Source of the DNA: Dyadobacter jiangsuensis | Lineage (GTDB): Bacteria; Bacteroidota; Bacteroidia; Cytophagales; Spirosomataceae | DNA length: 64,000 nt | NCBI RefSeq assembly: GCF_003014695.1 | Contig: NZ_PYAS01000006.1 | Coordinates: 186,001-250,000, forward strand | Direction of reading: 5' to 3' | Shown: positions 17,490 through 29,164 of the stretch, piece by piece | Layout of the letters: every line of letters begins with the position of its first letter | Numbering within the stretch: the stretch's first letter is position 1 | The notes under the pieces: generated by a model | What the model saw: only the letters and a program-made list of their open reading frames with translations | Told to the model about the DNA's origin: nothing | Databases searched by the model: none | Program-made: the position numbers and the translations under genes

Positions 17490-19814
17490 TTATTGGCCGG
17501 TTTCGGCTTGCTGCGCTACTTCGGCATCGTCAGATTCGGGAGTAGCGCTTTTTTCTTTCTCTTTGTTTTCAATGCGCAGGTCCTCTTCCTCGAACAAATG
17601 TGTAGCCATTACCTGGTCCAGCGTAACGTCGTAGAATGCCTGATGCACGTTCAGCGGTTCGCTGCCTTCTTCGATCTCGCATTTGATGTAGTTACCATCT
17701 TCCTGCAATTCATAGGCGTTCACATTGTCTTTCAGGCTGTAATACAAAATATGGATCGCCTCCTGGCGCACGCGAGGGTCAACCAGCTTGAAAAGCGACT
17801 CGATGCGTTTGTCAAAGCTGCGCACCATGGCATCGGCGCTACCTCCGTAAACCAGCGGGTTGCCGTTCTGATGAAAATAGAAAATGCGGGAGTGTTCCAA
17901 AAAGTCGCCTACCAGCGAGCGGACGGTGATATTTTCGCTTAATCCTTTACGCTGCGGGCGCAAGCAGCACATGCCGCGTACGATCAGTTTAATCGGCACA
18001 CCTGCTTCGGAAGCCTTGTACAGCTCATAAATCGTGTCACGGTCTTCCAGGGAATTTATTTTAATACAAATACCACTCTTCAAACCTGCCTTCGCATTCT
18101 CGGCCTCCTGCTGGATGAGCTCGATGAGCTTCGCACGCATGTAACGTGGGGCGGTAATCAGGTTCTGGTATTCCGATGGGATCGAATGCCCCGTAATGAC
18201 GTTGAAGAATTCCGAAATATCGTGGGTATACTCTTCATTGGACGTCAGAAGGCCAGTATCGGTGTACAAACGGGAAGTATCCTCATTATAGTTACCGCTC
18301 GACAAGTGCGCGTAACGCAGTACCCGGTTGCCCTCATTACGAACGATCAGCAACAGTTTGGTATGCGTTTTTAGCAAACCAATACCATAAATCACGAAAC
18401 AGCCCGCTTTTTGCAAACGCTGCGCTTCCTTGATATTATTCTCCTCATCAAACCGTGCCTTCACCTCGAACAATACTGCTACGTGCTTGCCGTTCTCGGC
18501 CGCGTGCAGAAGTGCTTCCGTCACGCGCGAGTTTTTCGCGAGGCGATAAATCGTCAGTTTGATCGACAGTACCTTGGGATCTTCCGCCGCTTGTTCGAGC
18601 AGCTGCAATACCGGCTCGAAGTTGTTGTAAGGATGGTGCAACAGGATATCCCGCTCCCGCATTACCTCAAAAATATCGGGAATGCGTTCGCGTTCCAGTC
18701 CCAGCGGCGGCACCGGCGGGCGGGTTGGCGGGATCTGGTCTTTGAATTCCGGATGTTTGATAATGCCCCACAGTGCCGTGAAATCGATCAGCGCGTCGAT
18801 CATGAACACGTTGTGGTCGTCGATCTCCCAACGCTTTTTGATGAGATTCAGCAAATCAGGGTTCACATCAGGTTCAATCGAAACCTGCACTACCCTACCC
18901 AAACGGCGGCTTTTAATCTTCTGCTTGATTTCATCGATGAAATCCGCTTCGATATCGTCGCTTTCTTCCAGGGTAAAATCACCGTTACGGCTGATGCGGA
19001 ACAGGTTCGCCGAAACGATATCGACATTCCGGTACAACTTGTTGATATGCGCCTTTGCGATGTTTTCAATGGGCAAAAACAACAGTTCCTCCTCCCGCTC
19101 GATCACGTAGAAACGCGGCAAGTTGGGTGGAAGCTGCACAAATGAGAGCTTTCTGTCTTCTTCGGAGGTGGTACCTTTCACTTGCGTGATCACACCCAGG
19201 ATAAGCACTTTCGCGAGCAGGACGGGAAATGCGTGTGTATAATCGAAGAGCATCGGTGTCAGCATCGGATACACCGTGCGGTCAAAGTATTCTTCCACCG
19301 CAACGTGCTCTTCGCTGGTAATTTCGTCCATCCCGATAATGCGGAACCCATGATTCGCAAAAAGCGGCATCAGCTGGTTCTTGTAGCATTCGTTCTGCCG
19401 GCGCACAAAATCGTGCACTTCCTTCATCAATACTTTGCGGAAAGGAATCTCGCGCAGGCCCGAGTAATCGAGGCGCTCTTTGCCGAAATCGAGGTAGTTG
19501 TAAAGGCTGCCTACGCGTATCGTGAAAAACTCGTCGAGGTTGGAAGAAGTGATGGCCAGGAATTTGAGCCGGTCGAACAGGTTACGCTCTTCGTTGGTAG
19601 CCTGGTCGAGCACGCGGTCGTTGAACTTCATCCAGCTGAGGTCCCTGCTGATCAGGTCGCTTTGCTGCATTTGGTTATTGGCCTTTTCCGACGAACTGAC
19701 CGCCTTGGCATCCTCTGCCGCCGCCGGTTCCTTCGGACTTTTGAACAATGCGAACAAATTGGTCAGCTTACTTCGTTTTTCATTGCTATATATATTGTCG
19801 GATGAGCCGGACAT
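17490..19814 (-). CDS. ppk1: Polyphosphate kinase 1
   Basis: Reversibly polymerises the terminal phosphate of ATP into polyphosphate at the membrane. The 774-residue protein carries the four PPK1 domains: N-terminal SRDLSWMKFNDRVLDQA (from 56), the head domain, and two phospholipase-D-like catalytic domains with LFEVKARFDEENNI and the autophosphorylated His503 in RYAHLSSGNYNEDT (equivalent to E. coli His435). Residues 1-50 are a low-complexity extension absent from E. coli, and a charged tail follows the C-terminal domain. It is a single-gene unit convergent with murF-alr. Confidence 0.96.
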   Translation of the reverse strand: MSGSSDNIYSNEKRSKLTNLFALFKSPKEPAAAEDAKAVSSSEKANNQMQQSDLISRDLSWMKFNDRVLDQATNEERNLFDRLKFLAITSSNLDEFFTIRVGSLYNYLDFGKERLDYSGLREIPFRKVLMKEVHDFVRRQNECYKNQLMPLFANHGFRIIGMDEITSEEHVAVEEYFDRTVYPMLTPMLFDYTHAFPVLLAKVLILGVITQVKGTTSEEDRKLSFVQLPPNLPRFYVIEREEELLFLPIENIAKAHINKLYRNVDIVSANLFRISRNGDFTLEESDDIEADFIDEIKQKIKSRRLGRVVQVSIEPDVNPDLLNLIKKRWEIDDHNVFMIDALIDFTALWGIIKHPEFKDQIPPTRPPVPPLGLERERIPDIFEVMRERDILLHHPYNNFEPVLQLLEQAAEDPKVLSIKLTIYRLAKNSRVTEALLHAAENGKHVAVLFEVKARFDEENNIKEAQRLQKAGCFVIYGIGLLKTHTKLLLIVRNEGNRVLRYAHLSSGNYNEDTSRLYTDTGLLTSNEEYTHDISEFFNVITGHSIPSEYQNLITAPRYMRAKLIELIQQEAENAKAGLKSGICIKINSLEDRDTIYELYKASEAGVPIKLIVRGMCCLRPQRKGLSENITVRSLVGDFLEHSRIFYFHQNGNPLVYGGSADAMVRSFDKRIESLFKLVDPRVRQEAIHILYYSLKDNVNAYELQEDGNYIKCEIEEGSEPLNVHQAFYDVTLDQVMATHLFEEEDLRIENKEKEKSATPESDDAEVAQQAETGQ

Positions 19815-19920
19815 AACGTTATGCTATTAAAAAGGTGTATCAGGATGGCAATAAAAATTCAACGAATCTAAACAATCTATTGTTTTCGGGTCGATGAAGT
19901 TTGTGTTAAATTTTCGTTCC

Positions 19921-19958
19921 AAAAAGAAACGGATGACCGTGTTTCACAGCCATCCGTT
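19921..19958 (-). terminator. Intrinsic terminator of gyrB
   Basis: AACGGATG (19928-19935) pairs with CATCCGTT (19951-19958). Read on the minus strand the stem is followed by TTTCTTTTT, an intrinsic terminator 25 bases past the gyrB stop. Confidence 0.7.
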
Positions 19959-19983
19959 CCCATATTGCGGTTTAAGCTAATGA

Positions 19984-21972
<1,989 letters not shown>

Positions 21973-22191
21973 TTATCTGGCTTTTTAAGCACGTAAAGAT
22001 ACGAATTTTTTATGGTTTTACCTAGCAAAACCTATCGCAAACCTGCCATCCGACGCGCCCTCAGGAGCTAATACCGGCCAGGGGGCGCAAGACGCCGAAA
22101 TATGATATTTCTGAGTTGTAGAATAACTGCCGGAGCCTGCTAATGTGTATTCTCCAGTGCCTCAGCCGAATGAGCATCCGACACCGGAGAG

Positions 22192-24000
22192 TTAGCGCAG
22201 CGAGTACCCGTCGCCCGTGGATATGAGGTCTCTGTCGAGGCGGTAAAAAGTCTTCTTGCCGTCTCCGGAAACATCCAGAATACCGAGCTCGTAGGTACCC
22301 GGACCAAGATCATTTTCACGTAGCATGGTATTGAAGCCGCCCTTGTAGTAATGCGCTTCCGTGATAATATTTTTTCGCGCTTCTATTTTCGGATTCGCAT
22401 TGATGAGGTAAGTCGAATCGGTGGCGGTGTTTTTCATCGCCAGGAAACGATCATCCCAAAAATGCTTCCGCTGCGGCGAAACATTGCTGGATACAAAATA
22501 GTGAGTCAGCTCTTCTACTCTTTCCCGAGCCACCCGATGGATGTTCCAGGTTTCGAGGTAGAGCTCGTTATCCTTCACCGGCCCTTTTTCCGCAAACATT
22601 GCATCCAATTCCTTTTTCTCTACCACCGGTTTCGGGAGCTGGAAGTAACCTTTTTCATATCCGGGAATCAGATAAAAACTTCCATAATCGACAATCGATT
22701 TCTCCACGGAAAACATACTTCGATTGTTTTGCCAATTGTAAACATCAGCGAGCAGCGAAGTTCTTTGACGCGCCACAGTTCCGGTAAACCGGTAGTAACA
22801 ATAAGCCCAATAAAAAACGCTGAAACCTAGAACTGTTGTGAATACCCATTTTGTTCGCAGCCAATTGGTATAAAACAATAGGAGAATGTAAAAAATAGCC
22901 GTCGAAAGTGCCGCGTACATCTGGAAGCGGCTGGCCAATGTGCTACCCGCCCAGGACCGGAATAACGCGACAACGGTACTTGAAATAAAAATGAATGCGA
23001 AAAACGAAAGTAATTCGATTGTACCCGGCTTGACTCGCATCGGCTTTTTAAAATAAACGCTGGCAACCCGGATCGTCACCAGGATCATAAATGCGATGAT
23101 CAGGAAACCCCATATTGCCGACAACAGCTCCGGCATAGCCCAAAGCGACATGGAAGCACCCACAAAGCCAAAAAGCGACGTAAAGAACTGCAATCCGTTT
23201 TTAGGCAGATTCACCGCCTGCCCCGACTCATAACCCGACATGTAAAGCCAGAGACATGCAAACATAAAAACGCCCGTCAGAATCGCATTGCGGAAGTCTT
23301 TGTGGCACAAGTAGAAGAATAGGATTGCAGGAAAGGTCAGAATCCCGTTTCCGTGCGTGAATGTGGCCAGAAAACAGCACAATATTGCCCCGTAAAAGGC
23401 GGGTTTTGTCCCGCGGGAGACAAGCAGGATGGCAGCGGCCAGAAAGGCCGTCAGGAAAGGATGCTGCAAGCTTGTAAGTGCCCAGTTGGAAACCTCGTAG
23501 TACATGGGCTGGAAGATCACGAGAGGCACCGGAATAAAATAGTAAAGCGGCATCCCTGCTTTACGAAAGTTGACGTAAAGAAAATAGCAAATGTAAATCA
23601 GCGCTAATGTTCCGAGGATAATGTAAAACCGGAAATGCAAATAGCCCGTAAGTCCATAATCGATTAAAGAAACAAATCTTGGAACCGCCGCTTTATGATC
23701 ATTAAATGTGCGGAACATTTCTTCAATCACTTTGATAAAACTTTTATCATCGCCTGTGATTGCTTCAATGAATTGAATAAACAAAAAATCGTCCTGATAG
23801 GGGAAATCGACCGAAAAATGGAGATTATAAAGAAAAAATAACAGGATAACGGTAGTGATGGCGACAATTGGTAAAAATCGAAGCATGATAAAGCCGTAAC
23901 GTGTGTTATGTGATAGATTCGGATGAGTTATAAGCAAATCTAAATCTTTATCGCCTCGATTCGTAAGATAGTTTGCTTTTCTTAGTAACCGAAAATCCAC
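22192..24000 (-). CDS. Multi-pass membrane protein, GT-C glycosyltransferase-like
   Basis: A 602-residue membrane protein not assigned to a named family. About eleven hydrophobic segments occupy residues 40-415, followed by a C-terminal periplasmic-looking domain of about 185 residues rich in aromatic and charged residues. The first loop after transmembrane 1 contains DFPYQDDFLFIQFIEAI; acidic pairs at this place are the hallmark of GT-C transferases that use polyprenyl-phosphate sugars. That is inference. The start may be ATG 23886 (MLRFLPIV...), since the first 38 residues are hydrophilic and weakly conserved in style. No glycan cluster surrounds it; upstream is the terminator of the PVC-type gene. 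Confidence 0.6.
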   Translation of the reverse strand: MDFRLLRKANYLTNRGDKDLDLLITHPNLSHNTRYGFIMLRFLPIVAITTVILLFFLYNLHFSVDFPYQDDFLFIQFIEAITGDDKSFIKVIEEMFRTFNDHKAAVPRFVSLIDYGLTGYLHFRFYIILGTLALIYICYFLYVNFRKAGMPLYYFIPVPLVIFQPMYYEVSNWALTSLQHPFLTAFLAAAILLVSRGTKPAFYGAILCCFLATFTHGNGILTFPAILFFYLCHKDFRNAILTGVFMFACLWLYMSGYESGQAVNLPKNGLQFFTSLFGFVGASMSLWAMPELLSAIWGFLIIAFMILVTIRVASVYFKKPMRVKPGTIELLSFFAFIFISSTVVALFRSWAGSTLASRFQMYAALSTAIFYILLLFYTNWLRTKWVFTTVLGFSVFYWAYCYYRFTGTVARQRTSLLADVYNWQNNRSMFSVEKSIVDYGSFYLIPGYEKGYFQLPKPVVEKKELDAMFAEKGPVKDNELYLETWNIHRVARERVEELTHYFVSSNVSPQRKHFWDDRFLAMKNTATDSTYLINANPKIEARKNIITEAHYYKGGFNTMLRENDLGPGTYELGILDVSGDGKKTFYRLDRDLISTGDGYSLR

Positions 24001-24014
24001 GAATAAATTGCGAT

Positions 24015-24050
24015 AAAAACAGAGAGAGCGGAGAAAAAATCTCCGCTCTC
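24015..24050 (-). terminator. Intrinsic terminator of the ThuA/PVC-haem unit
   Basis: GAGAGCGGAGA (24024-24034) and TCTCCGCTCTC (24040-24050) form a perfect 11-bp stem with loop AAAAA. On the minus strand it is followed by TCTGTTTTT, 32 bases past the stop of the haem protein gene. Confidence 0.8.
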
Positions 24051-24081
24051 AAAATGTACAGCAATTATCGTACCAGACTCT

Positions 24082-27000
24082 CTATTTTTCCATCGGATGG
24101 TCCTTCAAAAGTTGCTCCGGTGAGTAAAAGTCCTTTTTAGCCTCCGTAGCAGCACGTACCTGCTTCACCTTTTCAGGCGAGATGGCCGCTCCTTTGTTTC
24201 CAAATGAATTGCGGACATAGGTTAGCACCGCGGCTACTTCGTCGTCTTTCAGCAAACCTGCGAACGGCGTCATAGGAACCTGGCCGGGATATTTCTTACC
24301 ATTCACTTCAATCGGCCCGAGCAGCCCATTCAATGCAATTTTGATCAAACGCTCGTCGCTTCCGGTAACCCAGGCGCCCGAGAGCGGCGGGAAACCTGAT
24401 GCTTCCAGCCCTTTGCCGTCGGGCTGATGGCAAGTACCGCAATAACCCTCCTTGGCGTAAATCTGCCGTCCCTGGTTGAACAGGATCAGGTCATTGCCTT
24501 TCAAGCTCGTAGTAGCCACATTCTGTTTCTCCCGCTTCACATTTTCGCCTTTCAGGTGTGCCTCGGCAGCTTCCTGCGCGTGGATCATCCAGTCATCGAG
24601 CGGCTTTTTCCGGGCTTCCGCCAAAATCGGCAATCCTTTTTCCTTACCGATCCACGATGCTGCCACAATACCCATCAGACGCACGCGGCTATTCTCGTCG
24701 CGTACCGCTTGCATGAGCAGATCCGCCTGGTCGGGTACCTGGTGACCCGTGTAACGCACCACCTGTACGGCTGCTGCGCGTGCATGATAGTCTTTCGCTT
24801 TCAATACCTGTTTCAAAAGCTTCTGATCCACTTTGTTCATACCCCAGCTTACCCACAGGCCTTCCAGCAAATGATGCTCGTAACGCGGGTCGTTTTTATC
24901 CAGATTAGCCACCCAGGTGTTCAGTTTGGCCAAAACCTGCGAAGCATCCCGGCCGCGCAGCTCACGACGCGTGCGGTAGCGTGTCCGGTATTCGGGCAAT
25001 TTGAGGTTATTGAGCAATTCATCAATGCTTGCTCCATCCACTTTCGCAGGCGTCACCAGCGGGCGCGACGGATAGGTAATGCGGTAAATACGGCCATGCG
25101 AGTGGTCACGCAACGGGTCACGCGCATTGTGCTGCATGTGCCCGATAAGGATATTGTGCCAGTCGATCACGTACAACGAGCCATCCGGCGCAAATTCCAT
25201 ATCTACCGGGCGGAAGTTGCGGTCATCGCTCACTACGAGGTCCTGACGGTGGTGGCTCTTGTAGCCGGTACCGTCGTCGGTGAGTGTATGCTCTTTGGTT
25301 CCAAGGAAACCAATGGTGTTGTTGATCAGGAAATCGCCCTGGATATCATCCGGAAAATGCCGGCTCGACACAAATTCCAGGCCGGAAGTCGGACGCACGC
25401 GGTGCTTATCCTCCACGAGCTGCACCGATTTGTGGGTTGCTTCCCCATAACGAGGCAAAACGCTGCCCGGCAGCATCCAGCGCACGTCGGGGCTCGATGT
25501 TTCTGCAAAGAACGGCTGCCCCCAATCGTCGAATGCGATACCCCACGGGTTCGGGATCGAAAGCTGGGCGGTGCGTTCCAGTTTTTTCAGCTGAGGCGCG
25601 TAACGATAGAAACCGCCATTGGTAGCACGCACAGGGCCATACGATGTTTCTACGTTGGTATGGAGGAACACCCCTTCACCGGAGTAGATAGCCCCTGACG
25701 GGTCTACCGTAAATGCATGGCTGTTATGGTGCGTATCATGGTCGTCGAAGCCGCTCAGCAGGATCTCTTCCTTATCCGCTTTTCCGTCGCCATTGGTGTC
25801 GGTGAGCAATTTCAGGTTGGTACCCTGCGAAACGTAAACGCCCTCTTTGGCAATTTCAAAGCCCAACGGCAAATGCAGGCCATCCGCGAAAACGCTTTGC
25901 TTGTCGGCTTTGCCGTCGTTGTTGGTATCTTCAAAAATGATGATCTTGTCGTTCGGCTTCGAGTCGCCCGGTTTGTAATGCGGATAACTCGGCATGGTTG
26001 CTACCCAGAGACGTCCTTTGTTGTCGAAAGACATCTGCATCGGTTTCGCCAGATCCGGGAATTCCTGCTCCGAGGCAAAAAGCTCGATTTTATAACCGTC
26101 CGGCACTTTCAGTTTCGCCAATGCGTCATTTCCATACAAATAGGTAAGGCTACCGTTTTTGTCGGGATTGAAATTGGTTTTTACCTGCGGCAATGTGCGG
26201 GTCGTCTTGTCGGCCACAGCCAGGTCCATTTTCTCCCCTTTCGAAGCTGCCAGCCATATCGCCTGGTCGCGAACGTCGGTCAGCTGACGAATCTTCTCGA
26301 TCTCAGCAGGATAGTTATCAGGCCCAAAAGGATTGTAACGACGGCCATACACGTGTACCCCGTTCGGGATTTTGAAATCGTTGTGCCACATCCAGTTCTT
26401 TTCGTCGACAGCCGCATGTACCAGCTCCCGGTTCTTGGCTTTTTCGGGCGCTTTTCCGAAGATTTTGTCTGCCAGTAAAACACCCAGCTTTTTATAGCCT
26501 TCCGCATTCAACTGCGATCCGTCGATCGTCAGGTCTTCCTTCGTTTCGGCATACCACTTTTGCGAAGGGGCGAATGCATCTACGAAAAGTACCTTGTTTT
26601 GGTCCGCCACTTCCTTCATGGCTTTGGTGTACAAAAGGAGGTTTTCGTTCTCCTTCTTACCGTTCGGCAGGTCAAACTTAGCCGAGAGGTCTTCAAAAGC
26701 GATTGGCGAAACGATGACCAGCTGCGGTGCGGAAGTACCGTTGTATTTCTGCTGCAATGTCCATTTGATGAATGCATCAAGTTCCGCCTTATAATTGGCC
26801 AGGCCAGCTTTGCCTTCAAACGACTCGTTATACCCGAAAAAAGAAACAATCACGTCGGTTTTCAAACGAGTGAGCCATTGATCGGGCGTTTCCAAATGCC
26901 CTTCGCTTTGGGAAGGATTCGCCAGCTCGGTCTGAAATTTCTCGGCCCCGGGAAACGCCCAGGGCGTGTTACGGCTCGCATGGGGGCGGAAGCCTGGCGT

Positions 27001-27246
27001 GTCACCGCCATCGCACATGTTGCGGATAATGAGGTTATCGTCCGGGTAACGCATATACAACTCCGTTTCGAAGTTGTCGTAATTCATCATTCGGGAACCC
27101 AGGTTGTTACCGATAAGTGAAATGTGCGTTCCCTTACCGATCTTCACCGGCACCGGCTGGTTCAACTGGAATGCGCTGAATGCAATGACTGCCAGTCCAA
27201 AGGCAATAAGCGAAAAATAAACGCTGATTTTTTTGGGTTTAGACAT
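24082..27246 (-). CDS. PVC-type haem protein: SGNH-like domain, beta-propeller, cytochrome c
   Basis: A 1054-residue membrane-anchored periplasmic protein. Order: transmembrane anchor (8-28); SGNH/GDSL-hydrolase-like domain (about 40-265); six-bladed PVC-type beta-propeller like sugar dehydrogenases (about 370-715, with VPDGYKIELFA and GRLWVATMPSYPHY); HEAT-like helices (about 735-905); and a cytochrome c domain with haem motif CGTCH (936-940) and likely distal Met992 in VPMTPF. The protein probably oxidises or hydrolyses a carbohydrate with electron transfer to the cytochrome. The SGNH catalytic blocks look altered (IGNNLGSR for GDSL; DGSQLN where D-x-x-H is expected). It lies 43 bases downstream of the ThuA gene in the same unit. 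Confidence 0.85.
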   Translation of the reverse strand: MSKPKKISVYFSLIAFGLAVIAFSAFQLNQPVPVKIGKGTHISLIGNNLGSRMMNYDNFETELYMRYPDDNLIIRNMCDGGDTPGFRPHASRNTPWAFPGAEKFQTELANPSQSEGHLETPDQWLTRLKTDVIVSFFGYNESFEGKAGLANYKAELDAFIKWTLQQKYNGTSAPQLVIVSPIAFEDLSAKFDLPNGKKENENLLLYTKAMKEVADQNKVLFVDAFAPSQKWYAETKEDLTIDGSQLNAEGYKKLGVLLADKIFGKAPEKAKNRELVHAAVDEKNWMWHNDFKIPNGVHVYGRRYNPFGPDNYPAEIEKIRQLTDVRDQAIWLAASKGEKMDLAVADKTTRTLPQVKTNFNPDKNGSLTYLYGNDALAKLKVPDGYKIELFASEQEFPDLAKPMQMSFDNKGRLWVATMPSYPHYKPGDSKPNDKIIIFEDTNNDGKADKQSVFADGLHLPLGFEIAKEGVYVSQGTNLKLLTDTNGDGKADKEEILLSGFDDHDTHHNSHAFTVDPSGAIYSGEGVFLHTNVETSYGPVRATNGGFYRYAPQLKKLERTAQLSIPNPWGIAFDDWGQPFFAETSSPDVRWMLPGSVLPRYGEATHKSVQLVEDKHRVRPTSGLEFVSSRHFPDDIQGDFLINNTIGFLGTKEHTLTDDGTGYKSHHRQDLVVSDDRNFRPVDMEFAPDGSLYVIDWHNILIGHMQHNARDPLRDHSHGRIYRITYPSRPLVTPAKVDGASIDELLNNLKLPEYRTRYRTRRELRGRDASQVLAKLNTWVANLDKNDPRYEHHLLEGLWVSWGMNKVDQKLLKQVLKAKDYHARAAAVQVVRYTGHQVPDQADLLMQAVRDENSRVRLMGIVAASWIGKEKGLPILAEARKKPLDDWMIHAQEAAEAHLKGENVKREKQNVATTSLKGNDLILFNQGRQIYAKEGYCGTCHQPDGKGLEASGFPPLSGAWVTGSDERLIKIALNGLLGPIEVNGKKYPGQVPMTPFAGLLKDDEVAAVLTYVRNSFGNKGAAISPEKVKQVRAATEAKKDFYSPEQLLKDHPMEK

Positions 27247-27289
27247 CTGAAAAGGTTTTAGATTGGGTTTTAGGTAGCGTTATGTAAAG

Positions 27290-28171
27290 TTATTTGGCTT
27301 CGCGGTAAGGCACCTGGATATCCATTTTGCCCTTCCATTCTTTCGGGATTTTCAAACCCAGCTCATAATGGATCGCATTGATGACAAGCCGCTGAAAAGG
27401 TTCCAGCCGGAAATCCTCGGGGTGCCCGAGCGTGGTCATGAATACTTTTCCTCCGAATGAGTTGGTGCCTGTCCACGCCACAGGGTTCTCGATCGCCTCC
27501 TTGTCCGGATTGACCGATTTACCCATCAGCAGCCAGGTAGAGCCTTTTGTAGGATAATCGGGCAGCACGCGATACAGCCACGAGCGGGCATGGAACGGGC
27601 CTTTCACGCCGGTGAGGATCGGGTTTTTAGCCTGCTCTGGAATCACCGTCACATCGGTGCTGCTGTTGTGCCCATAATGCGTATGCTTGGCTGCGCCGCC
27701 CCATCCCGGAGGTGCATTCAGCGCAAACTCGCCGAAAGCGTTCCATTTTTCGCTTTCATGCCCTTTCGGGAAATTGAATGCATGGGTAGTGGTGCGAAAG
27801 CCCATTACCGGCTTACCGGTTTTCAGATAGGCTTCGATCAATGCCAGCTGGTCGGGTGGCAGCTGACGCCAGCGCAGGTAAAAAACCGCCAGATCTGCGT
27901 CCTTTAATGCTTCCAGGCCAAGGATATTCTTTTCGCTATTGTGATCGGGGTAGGCTTTGAGGACGATCGTACGCATGCCGTAGTTCTTTTCGAGTTCCGC
28001 GGCAACAATCGGCAACGTTTCCTCGCCACTGTATTCATGGTCGCCCGTAACAAACACAACGAGCGGAGATTTTTTGTCTTTTTTAGACGATTGCGCCGTC
28101 GCGACATGTGCAACGGCCACTACTGCAAATGCCGCAAAAAGGAAGCAAATGCAGAACTGTTTCAATTTCAT
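27290..28171 (-). CDS. Exported ThuA domain protein
   Basis: A 293-residue exported protein of the ThuA family (class I glutamine-amidotransferase-like fold, named after trehalose utilisation in rhizobia). The ATG at 28171 gives a clean signal peptide (MKLKQFCICFLFAAFAVVAV..., cleavage near ATA-QSS); the reading frame extends 7 codons upstream only to a TTG. The ThuA domain spans about 38-280 with LVVFVTGDHEYSGEE, LAVFYLRWRQLP and GFRTTTHAF. Homologues are commonly paired with PVC-type haem proteins in Bacteroidota and Planctomycetes, as here, suggesting a shared role in carbohydrate oxidation. No catalytic activity is established. Confidence 0.85.
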   Translation of the reverse strand: MKLKQFCICFLFAAFAVVAVAHVATAQSSKKDKKSPLVVFVTGDHEYSGEETLPIVAAELEKNYGMRTIVLKAYPDHNSEKNILGLEALKDADLAVFYLRWRQLPPDQLALIEAYLKTGKPVMGFRTTTHAFNFPKGHESEKWNAFGEFALNAPPGWGGAAKHTHYGHNSSTDVTVIPEQAKNPILTGVKGPFHARSWLYRVLPDYPTKGSTWLLMGKSVNPDKEAIENPVAWTGTNSFGGKVFMTTLGHPEDFRLEPFQRLVINAIHYELGLKIPKEWKGKMDIQVPYREAK

Positions 28172-28345
28172 GATGAATGGATTAAGGTTCAAGCTTTGTA
28201 AGTAAAGGGGTATATAAGGAAGACTGTTTAATGCAATTTTTCCCCTAGTTAATTATAAACGAAATATAATGCATCCTGTGTTGTCCTGTTCCGGGAGCAC
28301 CGGCGAGGTGCCCGCTATTACCTCGGATTGCGAACTACCTGACTA

Positions 28346-29083
28346 TCACAAAAACCGGAATCCCAGCGTCAGTGAAAAGCGTGATAAATCCACGCTATCA
28401 TCCTTCGATAAATGTAATGTCTCCGTACTGAATTCGGTTTTGCGCTGGAGGCGGTAGATGGCACCCATCATGGCGGTGCCGGTGAGGTTGAGGGCGAATT
28501 TGGGACTGATGGGCTGTTCGATGCCCACGCTGACGCCCCAGTTCATTGTTTTGCCCGAAAAAGTAAATTGCTCCGCACCTACGACACTTTTATTTTCATA
28601 AGGCTGGTAGCCGAGCAGCAGGGAAGTGAGAATGGCCGTTTTGCCGTTTCTTAGGAAAGAGCGGTGAATCAACGCGCCGCTCAGGTGCTGGATCGTCACT
28701 TTTTCACTTTGCAGGCTGTCCAGGTTTGCCTTGCCTTTGTACATTTCATAGCGCACACCAAAGCCAACATGCTTCCAGGGGAAGTAGGCAATGTCTCCAC
28801 CAAATGCGATCCCGGATTTGAGGTCTTTGATATACTCCTGCTCGTCGTGGGTATTCACTCTACCCGCACGAAACAGCCGGTAGGCATAGCCGCCATTCAG
28901 GCCGACGCTCCAACGCGGAAGGTCCGGCTGATCGGTATTCTTTTTGCGCAGCGCGGGTTTCGAAGGCTGATCGAACGCCTCTTCGCGGTCCTTCTTCCAT
29001 TCGGTGATGGAAGCTTCCTGGGCGCTGGCACTGTGCACAAGCATACCCAAAAACATGAATAAAGCGGCAAAAGATCTGATCAT
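28346..29083 (-). CDS. Outer-membrane beta-barrel protein
   Basis: A 245-residue protein with a signal peptide (cleavage near ASA-QEAS), a short charged linker, and from about residue 57 alternating amphipathic strands typical of an eight- to ten-stranded barrel (WSVGLNGGYAYRL, VGFGVRYEMYKG, MNWGVSVGIEQPI). It ends FSLTLGFRFL, with the C-terminal aromatic residue pattern recognised by BamA. No named family or ligand can be assigned. It stands between the ThuA unit and the haloperoxidase gene, on the same strand as both. Confidence 0.7.
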   Translation of the reverse strand: MIRSFAALFMFLGMLVHSASAQEASITEWKKDREEAFDQPSKPALRKKNTDQPDLPRWSVGLNGGYAYRLFRAGRVNTHDEQEYIKDLKSGIAFGGDIAYFPWKHVGFGVRYEMYKGKANLDSLQSEKVTIQHLSGALIHRSFLRNGKTAILTSLLLGYQPYENKSVVGAEQFTFSGKTMNWGVSVGIEQPISPKFALNLTGTAMMGAIYRLQRKTEFSTETLHLSKDDSVDLSRFSLTLGFRFL

Positions 29084-29164
29084 TATCTGCGGAACGCGCG
29101 AGTTTTTAAGAACCCAAAACTACTATTTTCGGGCCATATTCAGCTTCCGGTATTTCAGAAATTG

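Noticed and set aside
24427..25698. 423-codon plus-strand open frame
   Set aside because: Antisense to the PVC-type haem protein; no start signal, no recognisable domain, composition typical of a shadow.
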